A DNA stretch of 64,000 bases, from positions 1 through 64,000 of the forward strand of contig CAZZHO010000001.1 of assembly GCA_964653795.1 (NCBI GenBank), in the 5' to 3' direction. Both the position numbers and the translations under genes were made by a program. The notes below the pieces were generated by a model. That model saw only the letters and a list, made by a program, of their open reading frames with translations. It was not told the origin of the DNA and did not search any database. The first letter of the stretch is position 1, and every line of letters begins with the position of its first letter. The DNA comes from JAWPMT01 sp964653795 (GTDB lineage: Bacteria; Bacteroidota; Bacteroidia; Cytophagales; Cyclobacteriaceae). Positions 52,945 through 62,225 of the stretch are shown piece by piece.

Positions 52945-54312
52945 TTGGAGACTTATTTGAAGTTCAGGTGGCAGGTATTAGGTCGAACATTTCTAATAAT
53001 TGGTTTCGCCTTTGGTGCTTTTTATTTCTGGAACTATACACCATTTTCATTGATGGTGTTTTGGATGATATTGTTTTCGATACTTTCCCTCGTGGAACTT
53101 ATTCGGTTTGTTGAGAGGTCCAATAGAGACCTACGAAACTTTCTAATTGGTATAAAACAGAATGACTTTTCGACTATCTACCCTCAAAAGGAAAGCCAGA
53201 AGAATCACCTGTATCATGCTTTCAATCTCATTACAAGAGAGTTTATTAAGCTCAGAAGCGAGAAAGAGAGTAACTACCACTTTTTCAAGACGGTAGTAGA
53301 GCACAGTCGGGTACCACTCATTGCTTACACTCTTGAAGAACAGCAGGTTACATTGGTGAATGAGGCCGCCAAGGAGCTTTTTGGAATTCCATACATATCA
53401 AAGCTTTCCTCCTTGAAAAATGTTGACGAACAGCTTTACAACTCGGTGGTTGATTTGCAAAGCGAAAAGAAAATCTTGTTGAAGGTCCAGGTAAAAAATG
53501 ATCCCATTACACTTTCTATCGTCTCGAAAGTGTTGGTCTTACAAGAAAACACCTATAAAGTATTGGCATTTTATAACCTCAATTCTGAGTTGGATCAACA
53601 GGAGGTAGAGTCTTGGCAGAAACTCATTAGGGTGCTGACACATGAGATTAAAAATAGTGTCATCCCAATTTCTACTTTATCGGAAGTAGTCAATCAGATG
53701 ATTACAGAGCAAGATGGTTCTGAAAAAGCTATTGAAGAGCTTGATGAGGAGGATCAAGATGATTTACGAATTAGTTTGAGGACAATCGAAAAGAGGAGCA
53801 AGGGATTGGTCAAGTTTGTAAATTCATATGGGGATCTTGCCAGAACTCCAAAACTAGAGCTTGAAGAAGTTGACGTAATAAAACTTGTGCAACAGGTTTT
53901 GGACCTTGAGTCGGAGGAGCTGAGAAAGAGAGATATTAGATTAGAAACCTCATTTCCTAATCGTCCAGTTTCGACGATGGTGGATACATCAGCTATCGAT
54001 CAAATCTTAATCAATATTTCCAAAAATGCGATTGAGGCCATGGAGGGAGGTGGCGATTCTCTATTGAATGTATCAGTGTTAGAAGCTGAAGGGTTCGCAA
54101 AAATTTCTATTGAGGACAATGGGCCTGGTATTGATGATGAAACTCTCAGCAATATCTTTATTCCTTTCTACACTACTAAGGAAGGAGGCTCTGGTATAGG
54201 TCTGCCGCTTTCTAAGCAGCTGATAAGGGCGCATGGAGGAAACATTCAAGTAAAATCCACTGTGGGTAGTGGTACTAGGTTTGAAATTTCCATACCCATC
54301 AGGAATAAATAA
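52945..54312 (+). CDS. NtrB-type sensor histidine kinase (module 2)
   Basis: A 455-aa membrane kinase. Two helices are at about 14-30 and 34-52, and a PAS-like domain at about 110-210 (HFFKTVVEHSRVPLIAYTLEEQQ). The phosphoacceptor is H233 in VLTHEIKNSVIPISTLSEVV. The ATPase part has the N-box ILINISKNAIEAMEGG, IEDNGPGIDD and GGSGIGLPLSKQLIRAHGG. The start is TTG, immediately after the regulator stop (TAG-TTG); the next Met is inside a helix. It is surely the partner of the regulator. Confidence 0.92.
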   Translation: METYLKFRWQVLGRTFLIIGFAFGAFYFWNYTPFSLMVFWMILFSILSLVELIRFVERSNRDLRNFLIGIKQNDFSTIYPQKESQKNHLYHAFNLITREFIKLRSEKESNYHFFKTVVEHSRVPLIAYTLEEQQVTLVNEAAKELFGIPYISKLSSLKNVDEQLYNSVVDLQSEKKILLKVQVKNDPITLSIVSKVLVLQENTYKVLAFYNLNSELDQQEVESWQKLIRVLTHEIKNSVIPISTLSEVVNQMITEQDGSEKAIEELDEEDQDDLRISLRTIEKRSKGLVKFVNSYGDLARTPKLELEEVDVIKLVQQVLDLESEELRKRDIRLETSFPNRPVSTMVDTSAIDQILINISKNAIEAMEGGGDSLLNVSVLEAEGFAKISIEDNGPGIDDETLSNIFIPFYTTKEGGSGIGLPLSKQLIRAHGGNIQVKSTVGSGTRFEISIPIRNK

Positions 54313-54343
54313 GGGTATTCTCTAAGAGTCTTTTTTAGCTAAT

Positions 54344-55450
54344 ATGAGCTTTAGTTTATTAGATCTTTTTCTGGCAATGGGCATCGGTCAGGGTTTGGTC
54401 CTAGTATTGGCCATAGCAAGGTTTGGTAGTGGAAATAAGGGCGCCAATAAGCTTTTGCAGGTTATCATCGTCATGTCAATGTTAATGCTGGTTGGACGAA
54501 TCCTGGCTTTCGGTAAGTTATCTGAGTTGTCCCTTCGTTTAGGCACATTTGTAGATATCACAATCTTTCTGTTCGGACCTGTATCCTTACTTTTTGCCAA
54601 GTCCTACACTGATAGAAAAGCGAAAATATCCATCCTTCATTGGGTGCCAGCCTCCATTCACTTTGTGTTCTTTATTTGGACTTGTTTTCTATCATATGAA
54701 TCATATGCTCAATACCTCCGTGCAGGGTTTTTCATCTGGGCATTCTTCATAATGGAGACTTTGGGTTTAATCTCGATGATAGTCTACACATTGGCCTCAC
54801 TGAGACTTGTAAGAATCACTTTCCAAAGAGTTGGCTTTGTCCAAAGTCCACAAAAGCCATTTTTATATGCTCTTTTCGGTAGCCTTTTGGCAATTGAAGT
54901 ATTTTGGGTATTTGGTTATCTGGAGTCCAACTTCTTTCAAGTAGGATTCAACATTTTGGCTTATCAGAATATTTGGACGTTCATTCCAATCTTCTTCAGT
55001 GCCATTACCATCTTTGGTCTATTTAATCCAAAAGTGCTAAAGAGAATAGGTAGTATACCAACAATATCGGAGAGGGTAAGAGACGAAAAGAAAGTCGCTA
55101 TTATGAAGAACCTGCTGAAGGTGATGGAAGAGGGGGTTTACCTTAATGCAGATCTCAGTTTGCCTGGATTGGCCGCAGAAATAGGTGTGTCAGCCAATGA
55201 CTTGTCCTGGTTTTTAAATGCTGAATATGGTCGAGGTTTTTACGAGTTCATAAATGAGAGGAGGTTGAAGGCCTTTGAAGAAAAAATTAGAAATCGTGAA
55301 CATAAGGAAAGGACACTGCTGGCCTTAGCGTATGAGGTAGGTTTTAATTCGAAAACTACTTTCAATAAGGTATTCAAGGAGATGAGAAAAGAGACACCTA
55401 GTAGTCTGGTCAAAAAAATCGAAAAAGAGAGGGAGAAAATGGTGGCCTAA
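54344..55450 (+). CDS. AraC-family regulator with N-terminal seven-helix membrane domain
   Basis: A 368-aa protein with about seven hydrophobic helices (residues 6-240) and a C-terminal AraC-type double HTH (LSLPGLAAEIGVSANDLSWFLNAEYGRGFYEFINERR; LLALAYEVGFNSKTTFNKVFKEMRKETPS). This 7TM-plus-AraC layout is common in Bacteroidota and would sense an extracytoplasmic or membrane signal. It lies 31 nt after the kinase gene and may belong to module 2. Its targets are unknown; the two secreted paralogues that follow are candidates. Confidence 0.88.
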   Translation: MSFSLLDLFLAMGIGQGLVLVLAIARFGSGNKGANKLLQVIIVMSMLMLVGRILAFGKLSELSLRLGTFVDITIFLFGPVSLLFAKSYTDRKAKISILHWVPASIHFVFFIWTCFLSYESYAQYLRAGFFIWAFFIMETLGLISMIVYTLASLRLVRITFQRVGFVQSPQKPFLYALFGSLLAIEVFWVFGYLESNFFQVGFNILAYQNIWTFIPIFFSAITIFGLFNPKVLKRIGSIPTISERVRDEKKVAIMKNLLKVMEEGVYLNADLSLPGLAAEIGVSANDLSWFLNAEYGRGFYEFINERRLKAFEEKIRNREHKERTLLALAYEVGFNSKTTFNKVFKEMRKETPSSLVKKIEKEREKMVA

Positions 55451-55527
55451 GAAGTCCGCATGTGCCCAAAAGGCCGATTCAGCCTGGTTGAGAAGGTTTT
55501 TTTGAAGAAAATTCTAAACTCAATCGA

Positions 55528-55989
55528 ATGAAATTTTTAACGAAGATCAATCAATTTTTTCTAGTAGGAATATCATTCTCGCTACTACTAACATCTTGCG
55601 GTGGTGAGGAAGATCAAGCTGTAGAGGATACCATATCAGGACGATATGTTGGAGGCTGGAATTCTAATCCTCCAACATCAAACATTTATGAGAATTACCC
55701 TATATCTGCCATTGTCACGCTGGTTTCGGAAAACGAGTATGAAGGCGAATTTTTCTTTACTAACTCCCATGTTTCTTGTTGTGGTAGCGAAAATGATGGA
55801 ACCATTAAAATGTCCATTTCAGGGACGTCCATAACATCCTGGACATACGATGATAGGGTACGAGGTTGTTTTGGTGAGTTTATGGGTTCTGGCACGATTG
55901 AATCTGATGGAAGACTCTTCATAGATTTTACCGGAGGCGATTGTGAAGGTGAGCATGCCGATGCTTTCCTCTTTTTAAGAAAGGAATAG
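55528..55989 (+). CDS. Small exported lipoprotein, paralogue A of a cysteine-containing pair
   Basis: A 153-aa protein with a lipobox (SLLLTSC, lipidated Cys24). The mature part is beta-rich and has the motifs YVGGWNSNPPTSNIYENYPI, EGEFFFTNSHVSCCGSEN, SWTYDDRVRGCFGEFMGSG and GGDCEGEHADAF. Four conserved cysteines besides the lipidated one could form two disulfides. The next gene encodes a clear paralogue. I do not recognise the family. It starts 77 nt after the AraC-type gene. Confidence 0.7.
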   Translation: MKFLTKINQFFLVGISFSLLLTSCGGEEDQAVEDTISGRYVGGWNSNPPTSNIYENYPISAIVTLVSENEYEGEFFFTNSHVSCCGSENDGTIKMSISGTSITSWTYDDRVRGCFGEFMGSGTIESDGRLFIDFTGGDCEGEHADAFLFLRKE

Positions 55990-56001
55990 GCGTCTGGTTG
56001 A

Positions 56002-56484
56002 ATGCGAATGATGAAGTCTATGAAGAGGTTTATGCAGTTTTTGTTGCTGAGCGGTTCGTTTACTATGCTCCTTGCCTTTGTACTAACACCTAAGAAAATT
56101 AAAGCACAGAATAGTTTTGGTGGAATAGAGGGCGAGTATGTAGGTGAATGGACATCAGATCCTCCTAATGACAACCGATACAATCAAATTCCAATCTCCG
56201 CTATCCTTAGGAGAGTGGATGGAGATCAATATTCCGGTGAATTCTTTTTTACTAAACACCTTGTTCCTTGCTGTGGGGGAGTTGATCACAACGGAACCTT
56301 AGAGGTACGATTGGAAGGTCGCAAAGTAGTGAGCTGGATTTATAAGGATGAGATACCAAATTGCAATGGATTGTTTGAAGGTACTGGTGCTATAAATGAG
56401 GACGGAGAGATTTCTATTGAATTTGGTGGCAGTGATTGTGAAGGAGAGCACTCCGGGGGCTATTTAGTCTTGCTGAAGGAGTAA
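56002..56484 (+). CDS. Small exported protein, paralogue B of the cysteine-containing pair
   Basis: A 160-aa protein related along its whole mature length to the preceding gene: YVGEWTSDPPNDN, the shared PISAI, SGEFFFTKHLVPCCG, SWIYKDEIPNCNGLFEGTG and GSDCEGEHSGGY. The four core cysteines (CC, C, C) are conserved. Unlike A it has an ordinary signal peptide ending near KIKAQN and no lipobox, so one copy would be anchored and one soluble. It begins 12 nt after paralogue A. Function is unknown. Confidence 0.72.
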   Translation: MRMMKSMKRFMQFLLLSGSFTMLLAFVLTPKKIKAQNSFGGIEGEYVGEWTSDPPNDNRYNQIPISAILRRVDGDQYSGEFFFTKHLVPCCGGVDHNGTLEVRLEGRKVVSWIYKDEIPNCNGLFEGTGAINEDGEISIEFGGSDCEGEHSGGYLVLLKE

Positions 56485-56485
56485 G

Positions 56486-57010
56486 TCAGACTGTACTAGA
56501 TGAGGATTTTAAGATCTTTAAACTTTGGAGTAAGAAACTTCTTATCTCATCGATTTTCTCATCCTCATCTCTCCTAAACTCTAACCGCATTAGTTTCAAT
56601 CGCTTTACCGGCGTATCCAGCATGAAATTGTAAATAATATCTTCGTTTCCTTCTTGAAAAGGGCTTGTTTCTGAGCTCTTCCTGACTTTTTCAACTTGCA
56701 GTTCCGTGATGTGTTCTTCTCTGATTTTGTTGATATTGGGGATAATATTACCTGTTTCCAATATTAGATAGCCTTCTTTAGAGAATATGATTTTCTGAGG
56801 GAATCGCCACTGTCTACTAATCCATGGAAGCAAAACCAGCAAAAGACCAAATAGCAATATTTGTACGTTGGTATAGGATCCAAGTATCAATAATCCTATG
56901 CCAAAAAGCCACGAAAGGGCTACAGAAAAATAATGTTTGGATTTACGGGTAATTATTAAATCGCCCTCTTGCAATGTAGAATCGTAATATTCTGCAATTG
57001 GATTGGTCAA
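56486..57010 (-). CDS. Membrane protein with PH-like domain
   Basis: A 174-aa protein. The N-terminus is polar, then two hydrophobic helices (about 30-45 and 48-64) joined by a short turn, followed by a beta-rich region (FSKEGYLILETGNIIPNINKIREEH). It resembles bacterial PH-like membrane proteins such as the one at 29937, but they share no evident motif. It is coupled to the upstream small gene by a 4-nt overlap. Function is unknown. Confidence 0.55.
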   Translation of the reverse strand: MTNPIAEYYDSTLQEGDLIITRKSKHYFSVALSWLFGIGLLILGSYTNVQILLFGLLLVLLPWISRQWRFPQKIIFSKEGYLILETGNIIPNINKIREEHITELQVEKVRKSSETSPFQEGNEDIIYNFMLDTPVKRLKLMRLEFRRDEDEKIDEIRSFLLQSLKILKSSSSTV

Positions 57011-57222
57011 AGCCCTCTGTTTCTAAATACTTTGGAGAGTTCCTCCTCTTTGAACCCTTTGTATGCGGGTTGTGATAGAATATCAGAAATTTCTTGATCT
57101 GAAAATGCCAATTGATCTATTAAATTGGTGACATTGATCTTCTCCAGAAAACTTCTTGAGCGATCATCAAGAAATTGCAATTTGTCATAATTGTTCAATC
57201 CTACAGAGGACTTATCTATCAT
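57007..57222 (-). CDS. Small helical protein of unknown function
   Basis: A 71-aa soluble protein, helical and acidic, with no membrane segment (FLDDRSRSFLEKINVTNLIDQLAF). Its stop overlaps the start of the downstream membrane gene by 4 nt, so the two are translated together. It has no known motif. It is divergent from fabF. Confidence 0.55.
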   Translation of the reverse strand: MIDKSSVGLNNYDKLQFLDDRSRSFLEKINVTNLIDQLAFSDQEISDILSQPAYKGFKEEELSKVFRNRGL

Positions 57223-57383
57223 GGCAGTGGTGGTTTACATCAAGATTATCGTAAGTTCTATTACCTAACGGAGAAATCCGAATGAGAGTGTCACCGTTGA
57301 AGTAAAAAAACTAAACTTTCGTCCAATAGAACACCACCTAAGTCCTGAAGACACTACTTCTTTATTAAAATTTTTTTTTTGCA

Positions 57384-58625
57384 ATGAGACGAGTCGTAAT
57401 CACTGGAATGGGAGCTCTTACTCCCATAGGTAACAATGTTTCTGAATTTTCATCTGCCCTAAAGGCTGGTAAGTCGGGAGGAGGTGAGATTACCTATTTT
57501 GATACAGCTAATTTCAAAACGAAAATAGCCTGCCAGCTTCAAGGGTTTGACTTGAAAGGCCACTTAGATAGAAAGGAGATTAGAACCAACGATCTTTATG
57601 TGCAATATGCATTGGTTGCTACGGAAGAGGCTATTAAAGATGCAGAAGTAGACTTTAATACAGTTGATAGAACAAGGGTCGGTGTAATCTGGGGTACGGG
57701 AAATGGAGGAATTCAGAGCTTTCAGGATGAGGTATTGGAATATGCTCAGGGAAATGGCACTCCAAGATTCAATCCTTATTTCGTGCCGAAGATAATAGTG
57801 AACATGGCAGCAGGTGTAATTTCAATCAAATACGGACTGAAGGGCATTTCATTCACGCCAGTTTCTGCATGTGCAACTGGTAACACTGCCATTATTGAAG
57901 CAGCCAATTATATCAAATGGGGTCAGGCTGATATGGTGGTAGCAGGTGGTTCTGATGCCGCTATTTGTGAGTCTGGTATTGCAGGATTCAATGCAAATAA
58001 GGCCTTGAGTACACGAAATGATGAACCAGGGACTGCTTCAAGACCTTTTGATGCTTCGCGTGATGGATTTGTAATGGGCGAAGGAGCAGGTACCCTGATT
58101 TTGGAAGAGTATGAACATGCTAAAAGACGTGGAGCAAAAATTTATGCGGAATATGCTGGAGGAGCCATGACTAGCGATGCGCATCACCTTACCGCAACCC
58201 ATCCAGAGGGAGAAGGGGCTCAGAGAGCAATTTATTTGGGGATGAACGAAGCTGGTATTTCACCATCGGATATTGGCTATGTGAATATGCATGCTACATC
58301 GACTCCCATGGGGGATATAAGTGAATTGAAGGCTTTAAGCGCAGTTTTTGGTAGTCTGTCTCCCAAGATTAGCGCAACTAAGTCAATGACAGGTCATTTG
58401 TTAGGTGGAGCCGGAGCTGTCGAAGGAATAGCATCCATCTTGGCTATGAACAAGGGATTTATTCCACCCACCATCAATACGAAAGATCTAGATGATCAGG
58501 TTCCTGTAGGGCTAGATATTGTACTGGGAGAAGCTGAAAACTCAGATTTCAATTTTGCATTGAGTAATACTTTCGGCTTTGGAGGACACAATGCCATTGT
58601 AATTTTTAAGAAAGTAGGTCAGTGA
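57384..58625 (+). CDS. fabF: 3-oxoacyl-ACP synthase II
   Basis: A 413-aa condensing enzyme of fatty-acid elongation. The catalytic triad is C163 (VSACATGN), H303 (VNMHATSTPMGD) and H338 (KSMTGHLLGGAGAVE), at nearly the E. coli FabF numbers. It stands alone rather than in a fab operon. The start ATG at 57384 follows a long T-run. A hairpin at 58675-58698 with a T-tail ends the transcript. Confidence 0.95.
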   Translation: MRRVVITGMGALTPIGNNVSEFSSALKAGKSGGGEITYFDTANFKTKIACQLQGFDLKGHLDRKEIRTNDLYVQYALVATEEAIKDAEVDFNTVDRTRVGVIWGTGNGGIQSFQDEVLEYAQGNGTPRFNPYFVPKIIVNMAAGVISIKYGLKGISFTPVSACATGNTAIIEAANYIKWGQADMVVAGGSDAAICESGIAGFNANKALSTRNDEPGTASRPFDASRDGFVMGEGAGTLILEEYEHAKRRGAKIYAEYAGGAMTSDAHHLTATHPEGEGAQRAIYLGMNEAGISPSDIGYVNMHATSTPMGDISELKALSAVFGSLSPKISATKSMTGHLLGGAGAVEGIASILAMNKGFIPPTINTKDLDDQVPVGLDIVLGEAENSDFNFALSNTFGFGGHNAIVIFKKVGQ

Positions 58626-58674
58626 AATCGCAAATTACCCGCTGTAAGCCGGTTGGCAGTCTGGGTTCTAGATG

Positions 58675-58701
58675 AATGATAGTGCCTGAACTATCATTTT
58701 T
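58675..58701 (+). terminator. Intrinsic terminator of fabF
   Basis: AATGATAGT (58675-58683) pairs perfectly with ACTATCATT (58690-58698) around GCCTGA, and a short T-run follows. It lies 50 nt after the fabF stop. The AT-rich stem makes it a modest terminator. Confidence 0.6.
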
Positions 58702-59148
58702 GTTGGTTTGGAGATCAGCTAAACATGTCTAATCCGATCAAACAAAAAGTAATGATCATGTTGATTGACAAGAAGATTTTTTGTTTGGTGTTCATTTTGA
58801 AAATAGTCATAATCGTTTCTTTTTTTCGAATGTAGATTACCTCAGAAAGGGATAAAGTGAATTTTAGATCACTGGCAGTTTTTAAACGATAACCACACGA
58901 AATGCCAGATAAACGAATCTTTTAGGTTTTGAATTCTAACGCTTTTGAACAATTATTTAAAAATTGTAGTTGGAGGTTCATTCACTGAAAAAATGTCAAA
59001 ATCCACCAATGATTATTTGTAGTCTTTAATCATATGGTAAATTTTATTGTGATCCTTGAAATTGCCTGGTTATTTTCTTTGAAGTTATTGTTAAGGGTTT
59101 CACATTTGTAGATGTTCCAAAAGAGGAATTTGATAATAATTAAGAGTT
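58702..59148. other. AT-rich intergenic region between fabF and a secreted-protein gene
   Basis: No convincing gene. A 36-codon ORF (58725-58835) encodes a hydrophobic peptide ending KIVIIVSFFRM, but the AT-richness makes chance likely. The right end carries a promoter candidate (59078-59108) for the next gene. Nothing else stands out. Confidence 0.4.
59078..59108 (+). promoter_or_regulatory. Bacteroidota-type promoter
   Basis: TTTG (59078-59081), 19 nt, then CACATTTG (59101-59108), which matches TAnnTTTG at 7 of 8 positions. It lies 40 nt before the ATG at 59149. Spacing is within the usual range for the -33/-7 architecture. Confidence 0.55.
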
Positions 59149-59664
59149 ATGAGAAGAAATTTTCTATTTATAGCGGTGCTGTTTTTGTCTTTCGGCGCTT
59201 TAGGTCAGCAGTCATTTAGGTTCAATTATGCTGAAGGGCAGCTAGATGATTCAGAAATCCTTGACTCGGATTTGAGACCTCACTACTTAGGTCAGGAATT
59301 TAGTTTGAAAATGGCGATGCTTTGGAAATCTTACACATGGTTGGAAGAGGCGAGTGCGGTTAACCCTGCTCCCAAAAGAGTAACGGATAAGACGCCAATT
59401 TTTACAGCTATGAAGAAATTGAATAGTTATTACAAAAAGCAATTGAAAGCAGGGACTATCACTGAAGCCTTAGCAAAGGAGAAATTGCAGAGAGTCATGG
59501 ACATAGTACTGTGTATCAGATATCAAAATACAATTGAATTCGAAGAGTTCTTATTGCAGAAAGCGAATAAAAAACCAGCGGCCTTAGATGAATTGTTTAG
59601 CCAGAGAGTGACGCTTTCAGGATCTTCTAAATACAACACTGCACTATCAAGCGCAGGTAACTAG
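59149..59664 (+). CDS. Small exported helical protein of unknown function
   Basis: A 171-aa protein with a clear signal peptide (FLFIAVLFLSFGALGQ). The mature part is mostly helical, charged and lysine-rich (IFTAMKKLNSYYKKQLKAG; YQNTIEFEEFLLQKANKK), with one cysteine. Its stop overlaps the aroA stop by 4 nt (convergent). No family is known to me. The strong upstream promoter suggests that it is well expressed. Confidence 0.62.
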   Translation: MRRNFLFIAVLFLSFGALGQQSFRFNYAEGQLDDSEILDSDLRPHYLGQEFSLKMAMLWKSYTWLEEASAVNPAPKRVTDKTPIFTAMKKLNSYYKKQLKAGTITEALAKEKLQRVMDIVLCIRYQNTIEFEEFLLQKANKKPAALDELFSQRVTLSGSSKYNTALSSAGN

Positions 59665-60884
59665 TAAGACATTTCAATTCCGACACTTTTTAAGTCCTCC
59701 CAATAACCAGGGTAGGACTTTTTTATTACCTCTGGCTCCTTAACAGTAAGATCACTTCTTAATGCCAATGGTCCAAAAGCCATGGCCATCCTGTGATCCT
59801 CATAGGTCTCTATCTCTGGGGCCTCAAAATCGTCATTTCCTGGTACCAGCTGCCATTTGGTTCCATCAGCATTTTCTATTAGTTGAGTGCCAATTTTGCT
59901 CAGCTCCCTTCTCATAGCATCAATCCTGTCGGTCTCTTTGATTTTCAGGGTTTCCAGACCTGTCATATGTAGGGTTATTCTTTTCAGAGCAGCTGCTACC
60001 ATTACACCTTGAGCTAGATCAGGACATGTTTTGAAGTCAATTGACAATTCTTTTTCAAATTCTTCCTCTTTGCGAATTGTAAGTTGGTTGTCTTCAAAGT
60101 CTGTAGTAACTCCGAAAGATTTCATTATTTCTACTATGCGGCTATCACCTTGAAGACTTTGTTTTTTTAATCCTTTCAGTGTCAATTCAGCTTCTTCCGC
60201 TACAGCAGCCATTACATACCAATAGCTTGCTCCTGACCAATCACTCTCTACTGTGTGATCTTTGCTCTGATAGGGTTGCGGCTTTATTGAGATAGTGTTG
60301 TCAGACCAGATGTGGCTTATGCCGAACTCTTGCATTAAGCTCAATGTCATTTCTATGTATGGCCTGCTAAATATATCTTCAGTCAAAGTAAGGTTCAAAC
60401 CGTCTGGCAAAGACGGGGCGATCATAAGTAAGGCACTTATAAATTGACTGGATATATTGCCAGGTACGCTTATCGCATTTCTTTTTTGGTGCCTTAATGC
60501 ATTGATACTCAAAGGGGGGTATCCAGTGTTTTCAAGATATTTGATTTCACATCCGAGCTCGTTTAGTGCATCTACCAAAATACCTATCGGTCTCTGTTTC
60601 ATTCTTTCAGTTCCGGTAATGGTATGCCCTTGACCTTTCAAAGCAAGGTAGGCAGTACAGAACCTCATGGTCGTTCCAGCTTCCATCACATCCCACAGCT
60701 TATCTTCCTGGTTGAGCAATCGAAGCATCGTCTGGGTGTCCTTAGCATCACTTACATTCTTTAGATCAAAAGGCTTTTCCGAGAGGGCGGACATGAGTAA
60801 AAGTCTGTTGCTCTCGCTCTTGGAAGAGGAAAGATGGATGGTACCGTGAAGTTTGGCACTGGATTTGTATAAGTGTAGGCTCAC
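59661..60884 (-). CDS. aroA: 3-phosphoshikimate 1-carboxyvinyltransferase (EPSP synthase)
   Basis: A 407-aa enzyme that joins shikimate-3-phosphate and PEP in aromatic amino-acid synthesis. The two-fold repeated fold shows SSSKSESNRLLLMSALS, MEAGTTMRFCTAYLALKG (the GTxxR region), PGNISSQFISALLMIAP and KETDRIDAMRRELSKIG. It is read from GTG at 60884. Its length is slightly below the usual 420-430. It is followed (in the same pathway) by aroB 200 nt upstream on the same strand. Confidence 0.95.
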   Translation of the reverse strand: MSLHLYKSSAKLHGTIHLSSSKSESNRLLLMSALSEKPFDLKNVSDAKDTQTMLRLLNQEDKLWDVMEAGTTMRFCTAYLALKGQGHTITGTERMKQRPIGILVDALNELGCEIKYLENTGYPPLSINALRHQKRNAISVPGNISSQFISALLMIAPSLPDGLNLTLTEDIFSRPYIEMTLSLMQEFGISHIWSDNTISIKPQPYQSKDHTVESDWSGASYWYVMAAVAEEAELTLKGLKKQSLQGDSRIVEIMKSFGVTTDFEDNQLTIRKEEEFEKELSIDFKTCPDLAQGVMVAAALKRITLHMTGLETLKIKETDRIDAMRRELSKIGTQLIENADGTKWQLVPGNDDFEAPEIETYEDHRMAMAFGPLALRSDLTVKEPEVIKKSYPGYWEDLKSVGIEMSY

Positions 60885-60935
60885 TGTAAGGTGTTATTCA
60901 AAAACAAAAACCGAAATAAATACGTCTTTAATCTT

Positions 60936-61100
60936 ATGGCAACTTTAGGCAAAACTATTCTCTCTATTATCGCTTCATCTTTGTTAGCTGCGCTTACTAT
61001 AGTGTTCGTTTCACCGAAGAAAGTGTTCAAAAGTAAAACGGTCGTTCAGAAGACAAGCACTTCCAAATCAAAAGAAGACAAAGACAATCTATTCATATAG
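60936..61100 (+). CDS. Small single-helix membrane protein
   Basis: A 54-aa protein from ATG 60936 (an earlier start at 60891 is unlikely), with one helix (about 6-26; GKTILSIIASSLLAALTIVF) and a basic, serine- and lysine-rich tail. It is antisense to the aroB end by 12 nt (61089-61100). The regular helix-then-basic-tail structure looks like a small membrane protein, but homologues are unknown. Confidence 0.42.
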   Translation: MATLGKTILSIIASSLLAALTIVFVSPKKVFKSKTVVQKTSTSKSKEDKDNLFI

Positions 61101-62129
61101 GGCATTGTAAAACTCATATGCTTCTGCAATGTCGGAAGTAGTGACTCGTATATTCCATTCGCATTTCCCTATTGACGAAAGGAGGGAAAAGTTGATTTGA
61201 TTTCCCTCATTCTTTTTGTCTTGTTTCAAAAGACTGGCAATTTCTTCGATCTCTGGTAAGTCCACTTTATCAAAGTTTCCTGCTATATACCCAGATATAC
61301 CCAGGAGCTCACGATTTGTTAGCCCCAGCGACATCTCAGATAATTTTGCTTCTAAAATCATCCCCACGGCGATAGCTTCTCCGTGCAAAAGACTGTTTGC
61401 TTTTTCTAAAAAATGGGTTTCAATAGCATGCCCGAGAGTATGACCAAAATTCAAAATTTTCCGCAGCCCCTTTTCGGTTGGATCTACTTTCACCACTTCT
61501 CCTTTAATATAGACCGATCGCTCCAGAAGCCGATTCCAGTCTAGTCTCTCACTAAACTTCTCTTGAGAAATGGCCAACCAGTAATTATGGTCATAGATCA
61601 ATCCATGCTTTATCACTTCTGCAAAACCTGACCTTAGCTGCCTTTCGTCCAAAGTATCTAGAAAAGTTGTATCCAAGATTACCAGGTTGGGTTCTTGAAA
61701 GACTCCAATATGATTTTTCAGTCCCTCAAAATCGACTCCCACCTTTCCTCCAATACTGGCATCCACCTGCGCCAACAAGGTTGTGGGGATGTTACAGAAA
61801 TTAATGCCTCTTTTGTAGGTGGCAGCCACGAAGCCACCCATATCTGTGATTACGCCGCCTCCTAGGTTAATCATCAAAGAATTACGAGAAAGTTGCATGG
61901 AAGTCAAACCCCTCCAGATATTCTGGCAAGTAGCAAGGGTCTTCTCCGTTTCTCCACTTTTTACTTCTATGATCTGATAAGAAAAGTCTAACTGAAGTTT
62001 GGGTAAGCAATATTGATTACTGTTTTCATCTACAAGAAATACAATTTTATCAAAGGAATTTTCTCGTATGAAATTCTGCAGTACTTCCGATACAGCATCA
62101 GTCAAAACTACATTTTTCGGTATGGACAT
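61089..62129 (-). CDS. aroB: 3-dehydroquinate synthase
   Basis: A 346-aa NAD- and metal-dependent enzyme of the shikimate pathway. NAD- and substrate-binding motifs are GGGVITDMGGFVAATYKRG and PTTLLAQVDASIGGKVGVDF. Metal-site candidates are in GFAEVIKHG, LNFGHTLGHAIETH and LLHGEAIAVGM. It lies upstream of aroA on the same strand, separated by a small opposite-strand gene. Confidence 0.95.
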   Translation of the reverse strand: MSIPKNVVLTDAVSEVLQNFIRENSFDKIVFLVDENSNQYCLPKLQLDFSYQIIEVKSGETEKTLATCQNIWRGLTSMQLSRNSLMINLGGGVITDMGGFVAATYKRGINFCNIPTTLLAQVDASIGGKVGVDFEGLKNHIGVFQEPNLVILDTTFLDTLDERQLRSGFAEVIKHGLIYDHNYWLAISQEKFSERLDWNRLLERSVYIKGEVVKVDPTEKGLRKILNFGHTLGHAIETHFLEKANSLLHGEAIAVGMILEAKLSEMSLGLTNRELLGISGYIAGNFDKVDLPEIEEIASLLKQDKKNEGNQINFSLLSSIGKCEWNIRVTTSDIAEAYEFYNALYE

Positions 62130-62225
62130 AGAAGTAATAAATTCGAATGGCGAATTAACAGAATCTTTAGTGTTTTACAGAGAATTGGTCTTCATATTGC
62201 TGAACAATCAAAGACCCCTACAAAT

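Noticed and set aside
60891..61100. Longer start for the small membrane protein
   Set aside because: The 15-residue extension is polar and AT-rich; the ATG at 60936 starts directly at the helix.
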